Positions 43,860 to 53,198 of a stretch of 64,000 bases of DNA are shown piece by piece. The notes below the pieces were generated by a model. It made no database searches and was not told where the DNA came from. It saw only the letters and a list, made by a program, of their open reading frames with translations. Source of the stretch: Minwuia thermotolerans (GTDB lineage Bacteria; Pseudomonadota; Alphaproteobacteria; Minwuiales; Minwuiaceae). The first letter of the stretch is position 1. Each line of letters begins with the position of its first letter. Both the position numbers and the translations under genes were made by a program. The DNA is taken from contig NZ_PIGG01000023.1 in assembly GCF_002924445.1 (NCBI RefSeq), positions 91,244 through 155,243 of the forward strand, read 5' to 3'.

Positions 43860-44627
43860 ATGAACGAACGCGCGCCCGGTCGACTGGCGAGGCCCGACGG
43901 CGAGAGCATCGCCTATCACAAACTGAATGGGAATAACCCCGGCGTGTTGTTCTGCGGGGGTTTCATGTCGGACATGACTGGCACCAAGGCGACGGCCCTC
44001 GAAGCGCATTGCCGGGCCCGCGGCCGGGCTTTCGTACGCTTCGACTATCTCGGCCACGGCGAAAGCAGCGGAGACTTCGCCGCAAAGGGCTGCATCACCC
44101 GCTGGGCCGAGGATGCCGCCGCCGTGCTGGACGAACTGACCAGCGGACCGCAGATCGTCGTCGGCTCCTCCATGGGCGGATGGATCGCGATGAAGCTCGC
44201 CCTCGCGCAGCCCGAACGGGTCGCGGCCATGGTCGGCATTGCCGCCGCGCCCGACTTCACGCCCGGCATGTGGGACAAACTTACCCCGGAACAGCAGGCC
44301 GAATGCCGCGAGACCGGCCGGGTCCGCATTGCTTCCGACTACGACCCGACGGGCTATGTCATCACCCGGCGCCTGATCGAGGATGGCGAGGCGAATTTCG
44401 TGATGGCCGAAGAACCGGTCGAGATCGCCCAGCCCGTGCGGCTGCTGCACGGCATGGCCGACCCGGACGTGCCCTGGCAGCGCTCGCTGGACATCGCGCG
44501 GCAGATCCGCAGCCAGGATGTCCGCATCAGCTTCTCGAAATCGGGCGATCACCGCCTGTCCGAGCCGGGCGACATCGCCCTGCTCTGCGCCACGGTCGAC
44601 GAGCTGGCGGCCGCGATCTCAGTCTGA
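43860..44627 (+). CDS. Alpha/beta hydrolase (ABHD10-like)
   Basis: A 255-aa serine hydrolase. The nucleophile elbow G-S-S-M-G-G puts Ser104 at the centre, acid D201 or D203 in H-G-M-A-D-P-D-V-P, and H231 in S-G-D-H-R-L. The N-terminal G-G-F-M-S-D-M-T-G-T-K segment is shared with ABHD10-type deacylases, so palmitoyl- or glucuronyl-ester hydrolysis is possible but unproven. It overlaps the 3' end of the convergent epimerase-like gene by 9 bp. Confidence 0.88.
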   Translation: MNERAPGRLARPDGESIAYHKLNGNNPGVLFCGGFMSDMTGTKATALEAHCRARGRAFVRFDYLGHGESSGDFAAKGCITRWAEDAAAVLDELTSGPQIVVGSSMGGWIAMKLALAQPERVAAMVGIAAAPDFTPGMWDKLTPEQQAECRETGRVRIASDYDPTGYVITRRLIEDGEANFVMAEEPVEIAQPVRLLHGMADPDVPWQRSLDIARQIRSQDVRISFSKSGDHRLSEPGDIALLCATVDELAAAISV

Positions 44628-45485
44628 TCGCTGCTCCGCAGCCAGTACCGCCGGCAACCCCTCGCGGTAGGTCGGATAACGAAGCTTCACGCCAAGCTCC
44701 TGCTTGATCAGGTCATTGCGGACCTTCTTGCTTTCCCCGTAGAAGCTGCGCACCATCGGGCTCATCTCCGCCTCTTCGAAAGGCACTTCGGGCGGCGGAT
44801 CCATCCCCAGAAGTTCCGCCGCGAATGCCACCACGTCCTGGGGCGGGGCGGCCATGTCATCGCAGACATTGTAGACGCCGCCATCGCGCGGTTGTTCAAT
44901 CGATGCCTCAAGAACGGCCGCTATGTCATCGATATGTATGCGCGAAAACACCTGACCCGGCTTGACGATCCGGCGCGAGCTGCCATCGCGCAGGGCATTG
45001 AACTGGCTCCGGCCCGGCCCGTAGATGCCGGCCAGCCGGAAGATCTGCACCGCCGGCCCGTCGATGCCGCCCGAAAGGCCCAGCCAGTCCAGTTCCGCCT
45101 GCACCCGCCGCGCGCCGCGCTCACCTGCCGGACGCAGTTCGCTGCGCTCGTCGACCCAGCCGCCCTGGCGATCGCCATAGACGCCGGTGGTCGACAGATA
45201 GCCGATCCAGCGCAGCCCGGCGCAGGCCCTGATCTGTTCGGCGCAACAGCGAACGACCGGGTCGCCTTCCCCGTCGGGCGGAACCGAGGCCAGGATGTGC
45301 GTGACGCCGTCCAGGGCGTCGCCGGCCAGCGGCGCGGCGCCGTCGAAGTCCCATGCCGCGATGCCCTCGGCTTCCAGTTCCTTGCGGCTTTCCGCCGTCC
45401 GCGCCGTCGCGCTCCAGCGCACACCGGGCAGACGCCGGCGCAAGGCGCGCGCCGAATAGCCGTGGCCGAAGGAAAATATGTGCAA
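44619..45485 (-). CDS. SDR/epimerase-fold NAD(P)-binding protein (YeeZ-like)
   Basis: Extended-SDR-like protein of 288 aa. The N-terminus H-I-F-S-F-G-H-G-Y-S-A-R-A-L is a dinucleotide-binding motif of the YeeZ/YwnB subtype, followed by Y-L-S-T-T-G-V-Y-G-D and a long C-terminal domain with V-Y-N-V-C-D-D. There is no ATG at the 5' end: a TTG at 45485 with GGAGG 5 bp upstream is the best start. Substrate unknown. It is divergent from the TPR gene. Confidence 0.8.
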   Translation of the reverse strand: MHIFSFGHGYSARALRRRLPGVRWSATARTAESRKELEAEGIAAWDFDGAAPLAGDALDGVTHILASVPPDGEGDPVVRCCAEQIRACAGLRWIGYLSTTGVYGDRQGGWVDERSELRPAGERGARRVQAELDWLGLSGGIDGPAVQIFRLAGIYGPGRSQFNALRDGSSRRIVKPGQVFSRIHIDDIAAVLEASIEQPRDGGVYNVCDDMAAPPQDVVAFAAELLGMDPPPEVPFEEAEMSPMVRSFYGESKKVRNDLIKQELGVKLRYPTYREGLPAVLAAEQRSD

Positions 45486-45538
45486 GGCGGCCTCCGCCGG
45501 TTGTTGCGAGGGGTTCCCCTCTTCGCTATCGGTTTCCG

Positions 45539-46282
45539 ATGCTTCGCACAATCGCCATCCTCGCCGCACTCGCCCTGCCCTTCGCGTCCTCACTGGCGCA
45601 GCAGGTCGACAGCTACACCCGCTGCCTCGAAGCCGTCAGGGCCGACGCCGAGAAGGGGCTCCAGTCCGCATTACAATGGCGCGACGTCGGCGGCGGGGTT
45701 CCCGCAAGGCACTGCACCGCGGTGGCCTATGCCGCCAATGGCCAGCACCGGATCGCCGGCGCCCAGCTGCAGACGCTGGCCGACGAACTGGCCAAATCCG
45801 ACAGCCGCGCCGCTGCGGAGGTCATGGGCCAGGCTGCGGCCATGTGGACGCTGGGCCAGGCCGAGGACAAGGCGCTCAGGGCGCTGGAGCAGGCGCTGGC
45901 ATGGCAGCCCGAGAACCCTGCGCTCCATCTGGACCGCGCGCTGCTGCTGGCCGGACAGGACCGCTTCGGGCCCGCAGAGCAGTCGGCGAGCCGCGCCATC
46001 CAGCTCAACGACCTGATGGTCGAGGCCTATGCCGTGCGCGCCATGATCCGGCGGAGCAGCGGCAATTTCGCCGGCGCCGAGGAGGACACCGCCACCGCCC
46101 TGGCGCTGGCGCCGGACAATCCGCACGCCATCATGGAGCGCGCTCGGGCGCGGGCCCGCGGCGGCGACATGGACGGGGCGCGCGACGACCTGACCGGCCT
46201 GGTCGCCCGCGATCCCGAAGCCTCCTGGGCCGAGTCAGCGCGCCGCCTGCTCGAAGAACTCGAGCTGGAACACGGCGACTAG
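45539..46282 (+). CDS. Exported TPR-repeat protein
   Basis: A 247-aa secreted protein with a signal peptide (MLRTIAILAALALPFASSLA) and about four to five tetratricopeptide-like repeats from residue 55 on, e.g. A-L-E-Q-A-L-A-W-Q-P-E-N-P-A-L-H-L-D-R-A. Probably a periplasmic scaffold; no catalytic motif. The ATG at 45539 sits in a short divergent gap with the epimerase-like gene. Its end overlaps the 3' end of queG by 4 bp (convergent). Confidence 0.85.
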   Translation: MLRTIAILAALALPFASSLAQQVDSYTRCLEAVRADAEKGLQSALQWRDVGGGVPARHCTAVAYAANGQHRIAGAQLQTLADELAKSDSRAAAEVMGQAAAMWTLGQAEDKALRALEQALAWQPENPALHLDRALLLAGQDRFGPAEQSASRAIQLNDLMVEAYAVRAMIRRSSGNFAGAEEDTATALALAPDNPHAIMERARARARGGDMDGARDDLTGLVARDPEASWAESARRLLEELELEHGD

Positions 46283-47412
46283 AGCCGCGACCACTCCGCC
46301 AGAACGTCGGCGTCACGCTCGACGGGTTCGCAACGGGCGCGGGCGGCGGCCAGGCGACCCGGACCGCCGATACGGGACAGCGCCCAGACCGCCGCGCCGC
46401 GCACCAGCGGCGAAGCGTCGTCCAGCAGAACCTCTACACGTGTCGACAGCGACTCGTCGCCGGCATTGCCCGCTGCGATCAGGACATTGCGCAGGAAGCG
46501 GTCCCGCCCGAGCCGCTTGACAGGCGTCTGCGCGAACATGCGCCGGAAGGCGGCGTCGTCGAGTTCCAGCAGCTCCGCCAGCGGCGCATTCAGGATCTCC
46601 TCCCGCATCGCCAGCCGGTCGTCTCGGGAAACCTTCGCGAACTTGTTCCACGGACAGATGGCCAGGCAGTCGTCGCAGCCGAAGATCCGGTTACCGATCG
46701 CCGCACGGAATTCATGCGGGATCGGCCCGCGGTGCTCCACGGTCAGATAGGCGATGCAGCGGTTCGCGTCGAGTTGATAGGGCGCGGGAAAGGCGTCGGT
46801 CGGGCAGACGTCGAGGCACCGCCGGCAGGCGCCGCAATGGTCTCCCCCTGCTTCGTCCGGCGGCAGGTCGATGGTCGTGAAGATGGCGCCGAGAAAGGTC
46901 CAGGAGCCGGCGCTGCGGCTGACCAGATTGGTGTGCTTGCCCTGCCAGCCGAGGCCTGCCGCGGCGGCCAGGGGCTTCTCCATCACGGGCGCCGTATCCA
47001 CGAACACCTTGATTTCGCAACCTGTTTCATCGACAAGCCAGCGGCCGAGGGCCTTCAGGCGCTTTTTGACCACATCGTGATAGTCCCGGCGCGCGGCATA
47101 GGCCGAAACCGCGCCGCGCCCGGGATGGTCCAGCAAGGCCAGCGGATCGTGGTCGGGTCCGTAGTTCGTCGCCAGCATCACGATCGACCGCGCCGCCGGC
47201 CACAGCGCCGCCGGGTCGCGGCGCCAGGCGGCGCGCTCGGCCATCCAGTCCATGTCGCCCTGCCGGCCGGCCGCCAGGAACGCGTCCAGGCGCTCGCCCG
47301 CCAGGGCGATTCCGGCGGGCGCGGTGACGCCGGTCTCGGCAAAGCCCAGGTCGAGCGCGCGCGTCCGGATCGCCGCCTTCAGGCCAGCCGGATCAGAAAT
47401 CGAGATCGTCAT
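46279..47412 (-). CDS. queG: Epoxyqueuosine reductase
   Basis: QueG reduces epoxyqueuosine to queuosine in tRNA at the last step of the pathway. The 377-aa protein has an N-terminal cobalamin-binding domain, two [4Fe-4S] clusters bound by C-G-A-C-R-R-C-L-D-V-C-P and C-D-D-C-L-A-I-C-P-W, and a C-terminal HEAT-like helix region for tRNA contact. Catalytic Asp is in V-F-V-D-T-A-P-V. It is overlapped by the preceding GST gene by 20 bp, so they are co-transcribed. Confidence 0.93.
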   Translation of the reverse strand: MTISISDPAGLKAAIRTRALDLGFAETGVTAPAGIALAGERLDAFLAAGRQGDMDWMAERAAWRRDPAALWPAARSIVMLATNYGPDHDPLALLDHPGRGAVSAYAARRDYHDVVKKRLKALGRWLVDETGCEIKVFVDTAPVMEKPLAAAAGLGWQGKHTNLVSRSAGSWTFLGAIFTTIDLPPDEAGGDHCGACRRCLDVCPTDAFPAPYQLDANRCIAYLTVEHRGPIPHEFRAAIGNRIFGCDDCLAICPWNKFAKVSRDDRLAMREEILNAPLAELLELDDAAFRRMFAQTPVKRLGRDRFLRNVLIAAGNAGDESLSTRVEVLLDDASPLVRGAAVWALSRIGGPGRLAAARARCEPVERDADVLAEWSRL

Positions 47413-48064
47413 AATGCGCCGGCGGCGCCAGCCCCGCGACGCGGTCCGCCAGCAGCGGACGGAACGACGGCCGGGACTTCATTCGGCTGTACCACTGCCG
47501 CGCCTCCTGAAATTCGTCCCAGGGCGCCTCGCCCAGATAGTCGACGACCGACAGATGTGCCGCCGCCATGAGGTCCGCAAGACTCATCTCGTCGCCGGCA
47601 AGCCAGCGCCGCCGCTCCGAGAGGTGGCCGATATAGTCGAGATGGAAACGGATGTTCGTGCGCGCGGTCCGGATCGCCGTCGGATCCGGCGCCCCGGCGC
47701 GGATCATCCCGCGGTAGTGCCGCTCGAACAGCAGCGTGTCGGAAACCTCGACGGCGAACTTGTAGTCGAACCAGCCCACCAGCCGGCGCACTTCGGCGCG
47801 GGCGACGGCGTTCTGGCCGAGCATGACCGGCTGAGGGTGACGTTCGTCGATATACTCGGCGATGGCGCGGGCGTCCGCCAGCGCCGGTACGCCGCCCCCC
47901 GGAGCCAGCACCGGCGGCCAGCCCGACGGATTCAGCGACAGGAAGCTCTCGCCCGGCGCCCACGGCTTCGTCAGGGCGAGATCGAATCCGATTCCCTTCT
48001 CCGCCAGCAGCAGCCGGATGAACCGGCTCCCCTGCGACAGCCAGTAGTGATAGAGGGTCGTCAT
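47393..48064 (-). CDS. Glutathione S-transferase family protein
   Basis: A GST of 223 aa. The N-terminal thioredoxin-like domain opens T-T-L-Y-H-Y-W-L-S-Q-G-S-R-F-I-R-L and has cis-Pro in W-P-P-V-L-A, with D-A-R-A-I-A-E-Y-I as the glutathione S-D/A-x-x-I helix. The all-helical C-terminal domain is normal, with M-S-L-A-D-L-M-A-A. In alphaproteobacteria a GST next to queG is a common arrangement. Start 48064 begins the first strand; an ATG at 48103 is a less likely alternative. Confidence 0.86.
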   Translation of the reverse strand: MTTLYHYWLSQGSRFIRLLLAEKGIGFDLALTKPWAPGESFLSLNPSGWPPVLAPGGGVPALADARAIAEYIDERHPQPVMLGQNAVARAEVRRLVGWFDYKFAVEVSDTLLFERHYRGMIRAGAPDPTAIRTARTNIRFHLDYIGHLSERRRWLAGDEMSLADLMAAAHLSVVDYLGEAPWDEFQEARQWYSRMKSRPSFRPLLADRVAGLAPPAHYDDLDF

Positions 48065-48166
48065 CCAGGATCGCCGATTCCGCCGCGCAAAGACCTTCGC
48101 CATTCAGTGGCGCTCTGATAAGACACGTTCCGGCCATCTCAGGCAATCGACCGCGGGATCGAAGCG

Positions 48167-48973
48167 TTGACCGACCTTCAACTCATCATCATCGCCCTGG
48201 TCCAGGGGATCACCGAGTTCCTGCCGATCAGCTCTTCGGGCCACCTGTATCTGACGTCGAACCTGCTGGGCTGGCCCGACCAGGGCGTGAAGGTGGACGC
48301 GGCGGTCCATGTCGGCACGCTTGCCGCGGTCATCATCTACTGCTGGCGGGAGGTGGGCCGCGTGATCGGCGGATTCTTCCAGGCGCTGGCGCTGCGCAAC
48401 ACCGCGAACAGCCGCCTGTTCCTGAACCTTCTGGTCGGCACGATTCCGATCATCGTGGCCGGCGGCGTGCTGGTGTGGCTCGATCGCACGGCGATGTTCC
48501 GCTCCCTGGAAATGGTCGCCTGGGCGACCATCGTCTTCGGCCTGCTGCTCTGGCTGGCCGACGGCGTCGGCATGACCATCCGCAAGATGGAGCACATGGG
48601 CTGGGGCAGCGCGCTCATGATCGGACTGTTTCAGGTCATCGCGCTTGTGCCGGGCGCCAGCCGCGCCGGCATGACAATGATGGCGGGGCGCCTGCTCGGC
48701 TTCGAGCGGGCCGAAGCGGCACGGTTCTCGCTCCTGCTCTCGATCCCGGCGATCCTGGCCGCAGGCGGCCACAGCCTGAAGGAGATCTACGAGAGCGGCG
48801 ACCTGTCGCTGGGCCGCGGCGTGCTGATGGCCATGGGCCTGGCGTTCCTGACCGCCCTGCCCGCCATCGCTCTGATGATGGCCTGGCTCAGGCGGTCGGG
48901 CTATGCCCCCTTCGTGATCTACCGACTGGCGCTTGGCGCCGTGTTGCTGGCGGTGGTCTACGGCGTCGTCTGA
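48167..48973 (+). CDS. uppP: Undecaprenyl-diphosphatase
   Basis: UppP (BacA) recycles undecaprenyl pyrophosphate for cell-wall synthesis and gives bacitracin resistance. The 268-aa membrane protein has both catalytic motifs: G-I-T-E-F-L-P-I-S-S-S-G-H-L near residues 14-27 and P-G-A-S-R-A-G-M-T near 163-171. Length agrees with E. coli UppP (273 aa). The start is TTG at 48167, with no ATG upstream in frame. Divergent from GST. Confidence 0.93.
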   Translation: MTDLQLIIIALVQGITEFLPISSSGHLYLTSNLLGWPDQGVKVDAAVHVGTLAAVIIYCWREVGRVIGGFFQALALRNTANSRLFLNLLVGTIPIIVAGGVLVWLDRTAMFRSLEMVAWATIVFGLLLWLADGVGMTIRKMEHMGWGSALMIGLFQVIALVPGASRAGMTMMAGRLLGFERAEAARFSLLLSIPAILAAGGHSLKEIYESGDLSLGRGVLMAMGLAFLTALPAIALMMAWLRRSGYAPFVIYRLALGAVLLAVVYGVV

Positions 48974-49083
48974 GGTCACGCCTTGCGGCCCGGAAACCGC
49001 GTCGCCACGTGCTCGGGGAACCGGGTCACCCGAATGCCGCGGCGGCCCGGCTGCATGATCCAGATCGACGTGGAGCGACAATC

Positions 49084-49614
49084 ATGAACCTGAAAGGCAC
49101 GCTCATCGGCCTGTCGGCGGGCATCCTGCTGGCGGCGTCGCCGGCGGCCGCCAACGAGGCGCGCACTGCCGACCTCGTGAACGGCGACGGTCAGCGAATC
49201 GGCCAGATCACCGTGAAACCGGTCTCGGGCGGCGTCCTGTTGACGGCGAAGGCCCAGCGGCTGCCGGCCGGCGCCCATGGCTTCCACATTCACGAGACCG
49301 GCAAGTGCGAGCCCGCCGCTGGCTTCAAGACCGCCGGCGGCCATCTGGCCGACGGCGCCAGCCACGGTTTTCACGCCGACGACGGCCCGCACCCGGGCGA
49401 CATGCCGAACGTGCATGTCGGCAGCGACGGCGTCCTGAACGTCGAGGTCCTGAACAGCCGCGTGCAACTGACGGAATCCGGCGACGGCGCACTGCTCGAC
49501 CGGGACGGTTCGGCCCTGATGATCCATTCAGGTCCCGATGATTACGAGAGCCAGCCATCGGGCGCCGCGGGGGCCCGCATTGCCTGCGCGGTGATCGCCG
49601 AGAGCGGCGGCTGA
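49084..49614 (+). CDS. sodC: Cu/Zn superoxide dismutase
   Basis: Periplasmic SodC (176 aa) with signal peptide (cleaved near A-A-A-N). Copper ligands in G-F-H-I-H-E-T-G-K-C, the bridging and zinc region H-L-A-D-G-A-S-H-G-F-H-A-D-D and P-N-V-H-V, and the disulfide Cys pair are present. It protects against exported superoxide. It lies 110 bp after uppP on the same strand, but no functional link is implied. Confidence 0.94.
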   Translation: MNLKGTLIGLSAGILLAASPAAANEARTADLVNGDGQRIGQITVKPVSGGVLLTAKAQRLPAGAHGFHIHETGKCEPAAGFKTAGGHLADGASHGFHADDGPHPGDMPNVHVGSDGVLNVEVLNSRVQLTESGDGALLDRDGSALMIHSGPDDYESQPSGAAGARIACAVIAESGG

Positions 49615-49618
49615 GCGC

Positions 49619-50329
49619 TCAGCAGTCGAGCTGATCGGCCAGGTCGCGGAAGTCGGCAGCGATCCAGTCCCAGTCGCCGGTGGCCGGCCGGGGCTCGGTG
49701 CCGCCGGCATCGAACTCGCTGCGCCTTTCGACATAGGCGGTCTTCAGCCCGAAGGACTGCGCCGCGGCGAGATCGTCGTTATGGGCGGCAACCATGCAGC
49801 ATTCGCCCGGCTCCAGATCCAGAGCGGCGGCGGAGTTCAGATAGGCCTCGCGCTGCGGCTTGTAGGCTCGCGCAACCTCCGCGCCCAGGATCACGTCCCA
49901 TGGCAGCCCGGCGCGCCTGGCCATGTTCACCATCAGGGAAATGTTGCCGTTGGAACAGGTCGCCAGGATGAAGCGGCTCTTGAGGCGGTTCAGCCCGCCC
50001 ACGGCGTCGGGCCAGGGGTCGAGCCGGTGCCAGACCCGGTTCAGTTCGGCCTTCTCCGCCCCGGTCATGTCGTCGATGCCGAAATCCTTCAGCACCTGCT
50101 CCAAGTTCTCGCGGTGGAGCACATCAAGCTTCACGAAGCCGCGGCCGCCGTCGCGGATGCGCGCCATGGCCGGCTGATAGAGATTGCGCCAGGCGAGCGC
50201 GAAGTCGTGGCCGCTGACGCCCCAGCCCCGCGCCGCCGTCATCAGGTCGATTTCCGCAGCGATCGAGCCGCGCCAGTCCACCACCGTGCCGAAGACATCG
50301 AAGAGCAGCGCCCTGGGTCGATCGGTCAT
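49619..50329 (-). CDS. Haloacid dehalogenase, type II
   Basis: L-2-haloacid dehalogenase of 236 aa in the HAD family. Nucleophile D11 is in L-L-F-D-V-F-G-T-V-V-D-W-R-G-S, T-C-S-N-G-N is motif II, K in Y-K-P-Q-R motif III, and A-H-N-D-D-L-A-A-A motif IV. The F-G-T-V-V-D-W start is the type II dehalogenase mark. The start at 50329 (MTDRPR) has GGGAGGG upstream. It is divergent from the LLM flavin gene. Confidence 0.9.
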   Translation of the reverse strand: MTDRPRALLFDVFGTVVDWRGSIAAEIDLMTAARGWGVSGHDFALAWRNLYQPAMARIRDGGRGFVKLDVLHRENLEQVLKDFGIDDMTGAEKAELNRVWHRLDPWPDAVGGLNRLKSRFILATCSNGNISLMVNMARRAGLPWDVILGAEVARAYKPQREAYLNSAAALDLEPGECCMVAAHNDDLAAAQSFGLKTAYVERRSEFDAGGTEPRPATGDWDWIAADFRDLADQLDC

Positions 50330-50455
50330 TTGCGTCCCTCCCGTTTGGCCAAGATTGGTTCCCGCCGGACGCGACTGCAAGCACGCGCTTCTACCGTCGG
50401 GTCAAGATTGATACCCTCGCGTCCAACGCATTCAAACGTACCGGGAGGAGAGACA

Positions 50456-51709
50456 ATGGAATTCGGGGTTTTCTACGAACTGCAACTGCCCAAGCCATGG
50501 AACGAGGGCGACGAGCACAGGCTGTTCCAGGAAGCGCTGGAGCAGGTCGAACTCGCCGACCGGCTGGGCATCGACTACGCGTGGGCCGTCGAGCATCACT
50601 TCCTGGAGGAGTATTCCCACTGCGCTTCGCCGGAGGTCTTCCTGACCGCCGCCGCGGGGCGGACAAAGAACATCAAGCTGGGCCACGGCATCCGCCAGGT
50701 GATCCCGAACTACAATCATCCGGCCCGCACGGCCGAAGGCATCGCCTCGCTGGATCTGGTCTCCAGCGGGCGCGCGCAGTTCGGCATCGGCGAGGGCGCC
50801 ACGCGGCTGGAACTGCACGGCTTCGGCATTCCGGCCAAGAAGAAGCGCGCCATGTCGCTGGAGGCCGCCGAGCAGGTCGCCAACATGATGGTGATGACGC
50901 CCTATCCCGGCTACGAGAGCGAGAACTTCTCCTTCCCCTGCCGCAATGTGGTGCCGAAGCCGCTGCAGAAGCCGCATCCGCCCATGTGGATGGCCTGCAC
51001 CAACCGCGACACCATCAAGGTCGCGGCGCAGAACGGTATCGGCGCGCTGGCATTCTCCTTCGTCGATCCGGACGAAGCGAAGACCTGGGCCGACATCTAC
51101 TACGACATCATCAAGTCCGATCAGTGCGTGCCGCTGGGCCACGCGGTCAACGCCAACATCGCGATGGTCAGCGCCTTCTCGCTGGACCATGACCGCGGCG
51201 AGGCGATCCGCAAGGGCCAGGAGGGTTTCGAGTTCTTCTCCTACGCCATGCGCAAGCTGATCGCCGAGGACACGATCCCCGGCCGCACCCGGATCTGGGA
51301 GGACTTCCAGGCCGAGCGCAAGGTCGGCAGCGAGGAGATGATCGACGCCGCGAAGAAGGGCCGCGACCTGATGCACGCGCCGGGCATCGGCACGCCGGAC
51401 GACTTCCGCGCCCACATCCGCAACTACGAGGATGCGGGCGTCGACCAGATCATCTTCCTGCAGCAGGCCGGCCGGAACACCCACGACGAGATCTGCCGGT
51501 CGCTGAACATGTTCGCCGACGAGGTGCTGCCGGACTTCAAGGACCAGGCGTCGGAACGTCTGGCCCGGAAGGCCGAGGAACTGAAGCCTTACATCGAGGC
51601 CGCGATGAAGCGGAAGAAATACATGCCGGAACTGGCCGACGACCAGATTCCGCCGGTCCGGGCCTCGAAACCGCAGGTCGAGGTGAACCGCTCCGGCGAC
51701 GCGGCCTGA
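50456..51709 (+). CDS. LLM-class flavin-dependent oxidoreductase (luciferase-like)
   Basis: A 417-aa bacterial-luciferase-fold enzyme. It opens M-E-F-G-V-F-Y-E-L-Q-L-P, has A-W-A-V-E-H-H-F-L-E-E-Y-S-H-C-A-S-P near 42-58 (family segment), and G-I-G-E-G-A-T flavin region. The C-terminus is long and helical, D-I-Y-Y-D-I-I. Substrate unknown; such enzymes often use FMNH2 from a separate reductase. GGGAGGAG precedes the ATG. A perfect hairpin follows at 51743-51770. Confidence 0.88.
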   Translation: MEFGVFYELQLPKPWNEGDEHRLFQEALEQVELADRLGIDYAWAVEHHFLEEYSHCASPEVFLTAAAGRTKNIKLGHGIRQVIPNYNHPARTAEGIASLDLVSSGRAQFGIGEGATRLELHGFGIPAKKKRAMSLEAAEQVANMMVMTPYPGYESENFSFPCRNVVPKPLQKPHPPMWMACTNRDTIKVAAQNGIGALAFSFVDPDEAKTWADIYYDIIKSDQCVPLGHAVNANIAMVSAFSLDHDRGEAIRKGQEGFEFFSYAMRKLIAEDTIPGRTRIWEDFQAERKVGSEEMIDAAKKGRDLMHAPGIGTPDDFRAHIRNYEDAGVDQIIFLQQAGRNTHDEICRSLNMFADEVLPDFKDQASERLARKAEELKPYIEAAMKRKKYMPELADDQIPPVRASKPQVEVNRSGDAA

Positions 51710-51742
51710 GGCGAACCGCGGCGGCTGCAATGGATGTGATCG

Positions 51743-51770
51743 GGGGCGGCAGCCGGAAGGTTGCCGCCCC
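51743..51770 (+). terminator. Terminator hairpin after the LLM gene
   Basis: GGGGCGGCA (51743-51751) and TGCCGCCCC (51762-51770) form a perfect 9-bp stem, loop 10 nt, followed by GTTTCG. Located 34 bp beyond the LLM stop and before the DUF1800 gene. Confidence 0.65.
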
Positions 51771-51864
51771 GTTTCGATTCCACCGCCTCGTCGGCAGGCA
51801 TCGCACTGTCGACATCGCAAAGCCGTTGGGATTCAATCGCCCGCAGGCGTGAGGGGTTGAATCC

Positions 51865-53196
51865 ATGACAATGCCCATGGGCGCGGTCGCGGCCATCCGG
51901 TTCGGATACGGCCCGCGGCCCGGCGAGATCGAACGGCGCGCGGGCGACCCTCAGGGCAGCCTGCTGGCCGAACTCGCGCCGGATTCCGCAACGCCGGAGC
52001 CGCTCACCGGCCTGCCGCAGAGCGCGGCGATGCTGAGCCGTTTCATGCGCGCCCGGCGCAGCGGCGGCAACCCAGGCGTCATCCGCCTGTTCAAGAACGA
52101 TTTCCGCATGCTGTTCCTGCAGGAGGCGATGCTGCGCACCCGTGCGGCGGTACTGACGGACACGCCCTTCCGCGAACGGCTGGTCCATTTCTGGTCGAAC
52201 CATTTCACCGTCTCGGCGCGCAAGGCGGTCCTGTTGGGCCTGGCCGGCGGTTTCGAACGGGAAGCGATCCGGCCTCACATCATGGGCCGGTTCGAGGATC
52301 TGCTGGTGGCGGCGGTGCGTCATCCGGGCATGATCTTCTACCTCGACAATGTGCTCTCGATCGGTCCGCGCTCCGAGGCCGGCCGCCGCCTTGGCAAGGG
52401 CATGAACGAGAACCTGGCTCGCGAAATCCTGGAGCTTCACACCCTGGGCGCGGACGGCGGCTACAGCCAGGCCGACGTCGAAGCGCTGGCGTTGATGCTG
52501 ACCGGCTGGAGCGTCGGCCGGCCCGACCGGGAACGGCAACCCGGCGCGTTCTGGTTCTATGCCCGCGCCCATCAGCCGGGCGCGAAGACGCTGCTCGGAC
52601 GGCGCTATGCCGACGACGGCGCCGGTCAGGCCGAAGCGGCGCTGCGCGATCTGGCCCGGCATCCGGCGACCGCGCGCCATGTCTGCGCCCGGCTGCTCCG
52701 TCATTTCGTCGCGGATCGGCCGGATCCGGCCGACCTCGACTACCTCGTCCGCGTCTGGTCAGAAAGCGGCGGCGACCTGCCGACCGTGTATCGCGGCCTG
52801 ATCGGCCTGCGCAGCGCCTGGACGCCGCTCACCAAGCTGAAGACGCCAAACGACCTGCTGATCTCCAGCCTGCGCGCCACGGGCATCCGCAAGGTCAACA
52901 AGTGGGTGGTCAGCGCGCTGGAACTTTTCGGCCAGGCGCCATGGTCGGCGCCGACGCCGAAGGGCTGGCCCGACCGCGCCGATGCCTGGCTCAGCGCCGA
53001 CCAGGCCATGCGCCGCATCGAGTACGCCGGCGCGCTTGGCGAGCGGATGACCGGCTGGCTGAAGCCGGAGCGGACAGCCGGCGACGCGCTGGGACCGCTG
53101 CTGCCCCGGGACATGGCGGTCAGCGTCGCGCTGGCCGAGAGCGAGGCGCAGGCGCTGGCGATCCTGTTCGCCGCGCCCGCGTTCCAGAGGCGGTGA
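51865..53196 (+). CDS. DUF1800 protein
   Basis: A 443-aa DUF1800 protein. It has R-F-G-Y-G-P-R-P-G-E near residue 12, R-E-R-L-V-H-F-W-S-N-H-F-T-V-S near 104-118 and N-E-N-L-A-R-E-I-L-E-L-H-T-L-G near 181-195, the family signatures. There is no signal peptide here, although some relatives are exported. Role unknown; DUF1800 genes nearly always sit beside DUF1501 genes, as here with only 2 bp between. Confidence 0.9.
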   Translation: MTMPMGAVAAIRFGYGPRPGEIERRAGDPQGSLLAELAPDSATPEPLTGLPQSAAMLSRFMRARRSGGNPGVIRLFKNDFRMLFLQEAMLRTRAAVLTDTPFRERLVHFWSNHFTVSARKAVLLGLAGGFEREAIRPHIMGRFEDLLVAAVRHPGMIFYLDNVLSIGPRSEAGRRLGKGMNENLAREILELHTLGADGGYSQADVEALALMLTGWSVGRPDRERQPGAFWFYARAHQPGAKTLLGRRYADDGAGQAEAALRDLARHPATARHVCARLLRHFVADRPDPADLDYLVRVWSESGGDLPTVYRGLIGLRSAWTPLTKLKTPNDLLISSLRATGIRKVNKWVVSALELFGQAPWSAPTPKGWPDRADAWLSADQAMRRIEYAGALGERMTGWLKPERTAGDALGPLLPRDMAVSVALAESEAQALAILFAAPAFQRR

Positions 53197-53198
53197 GC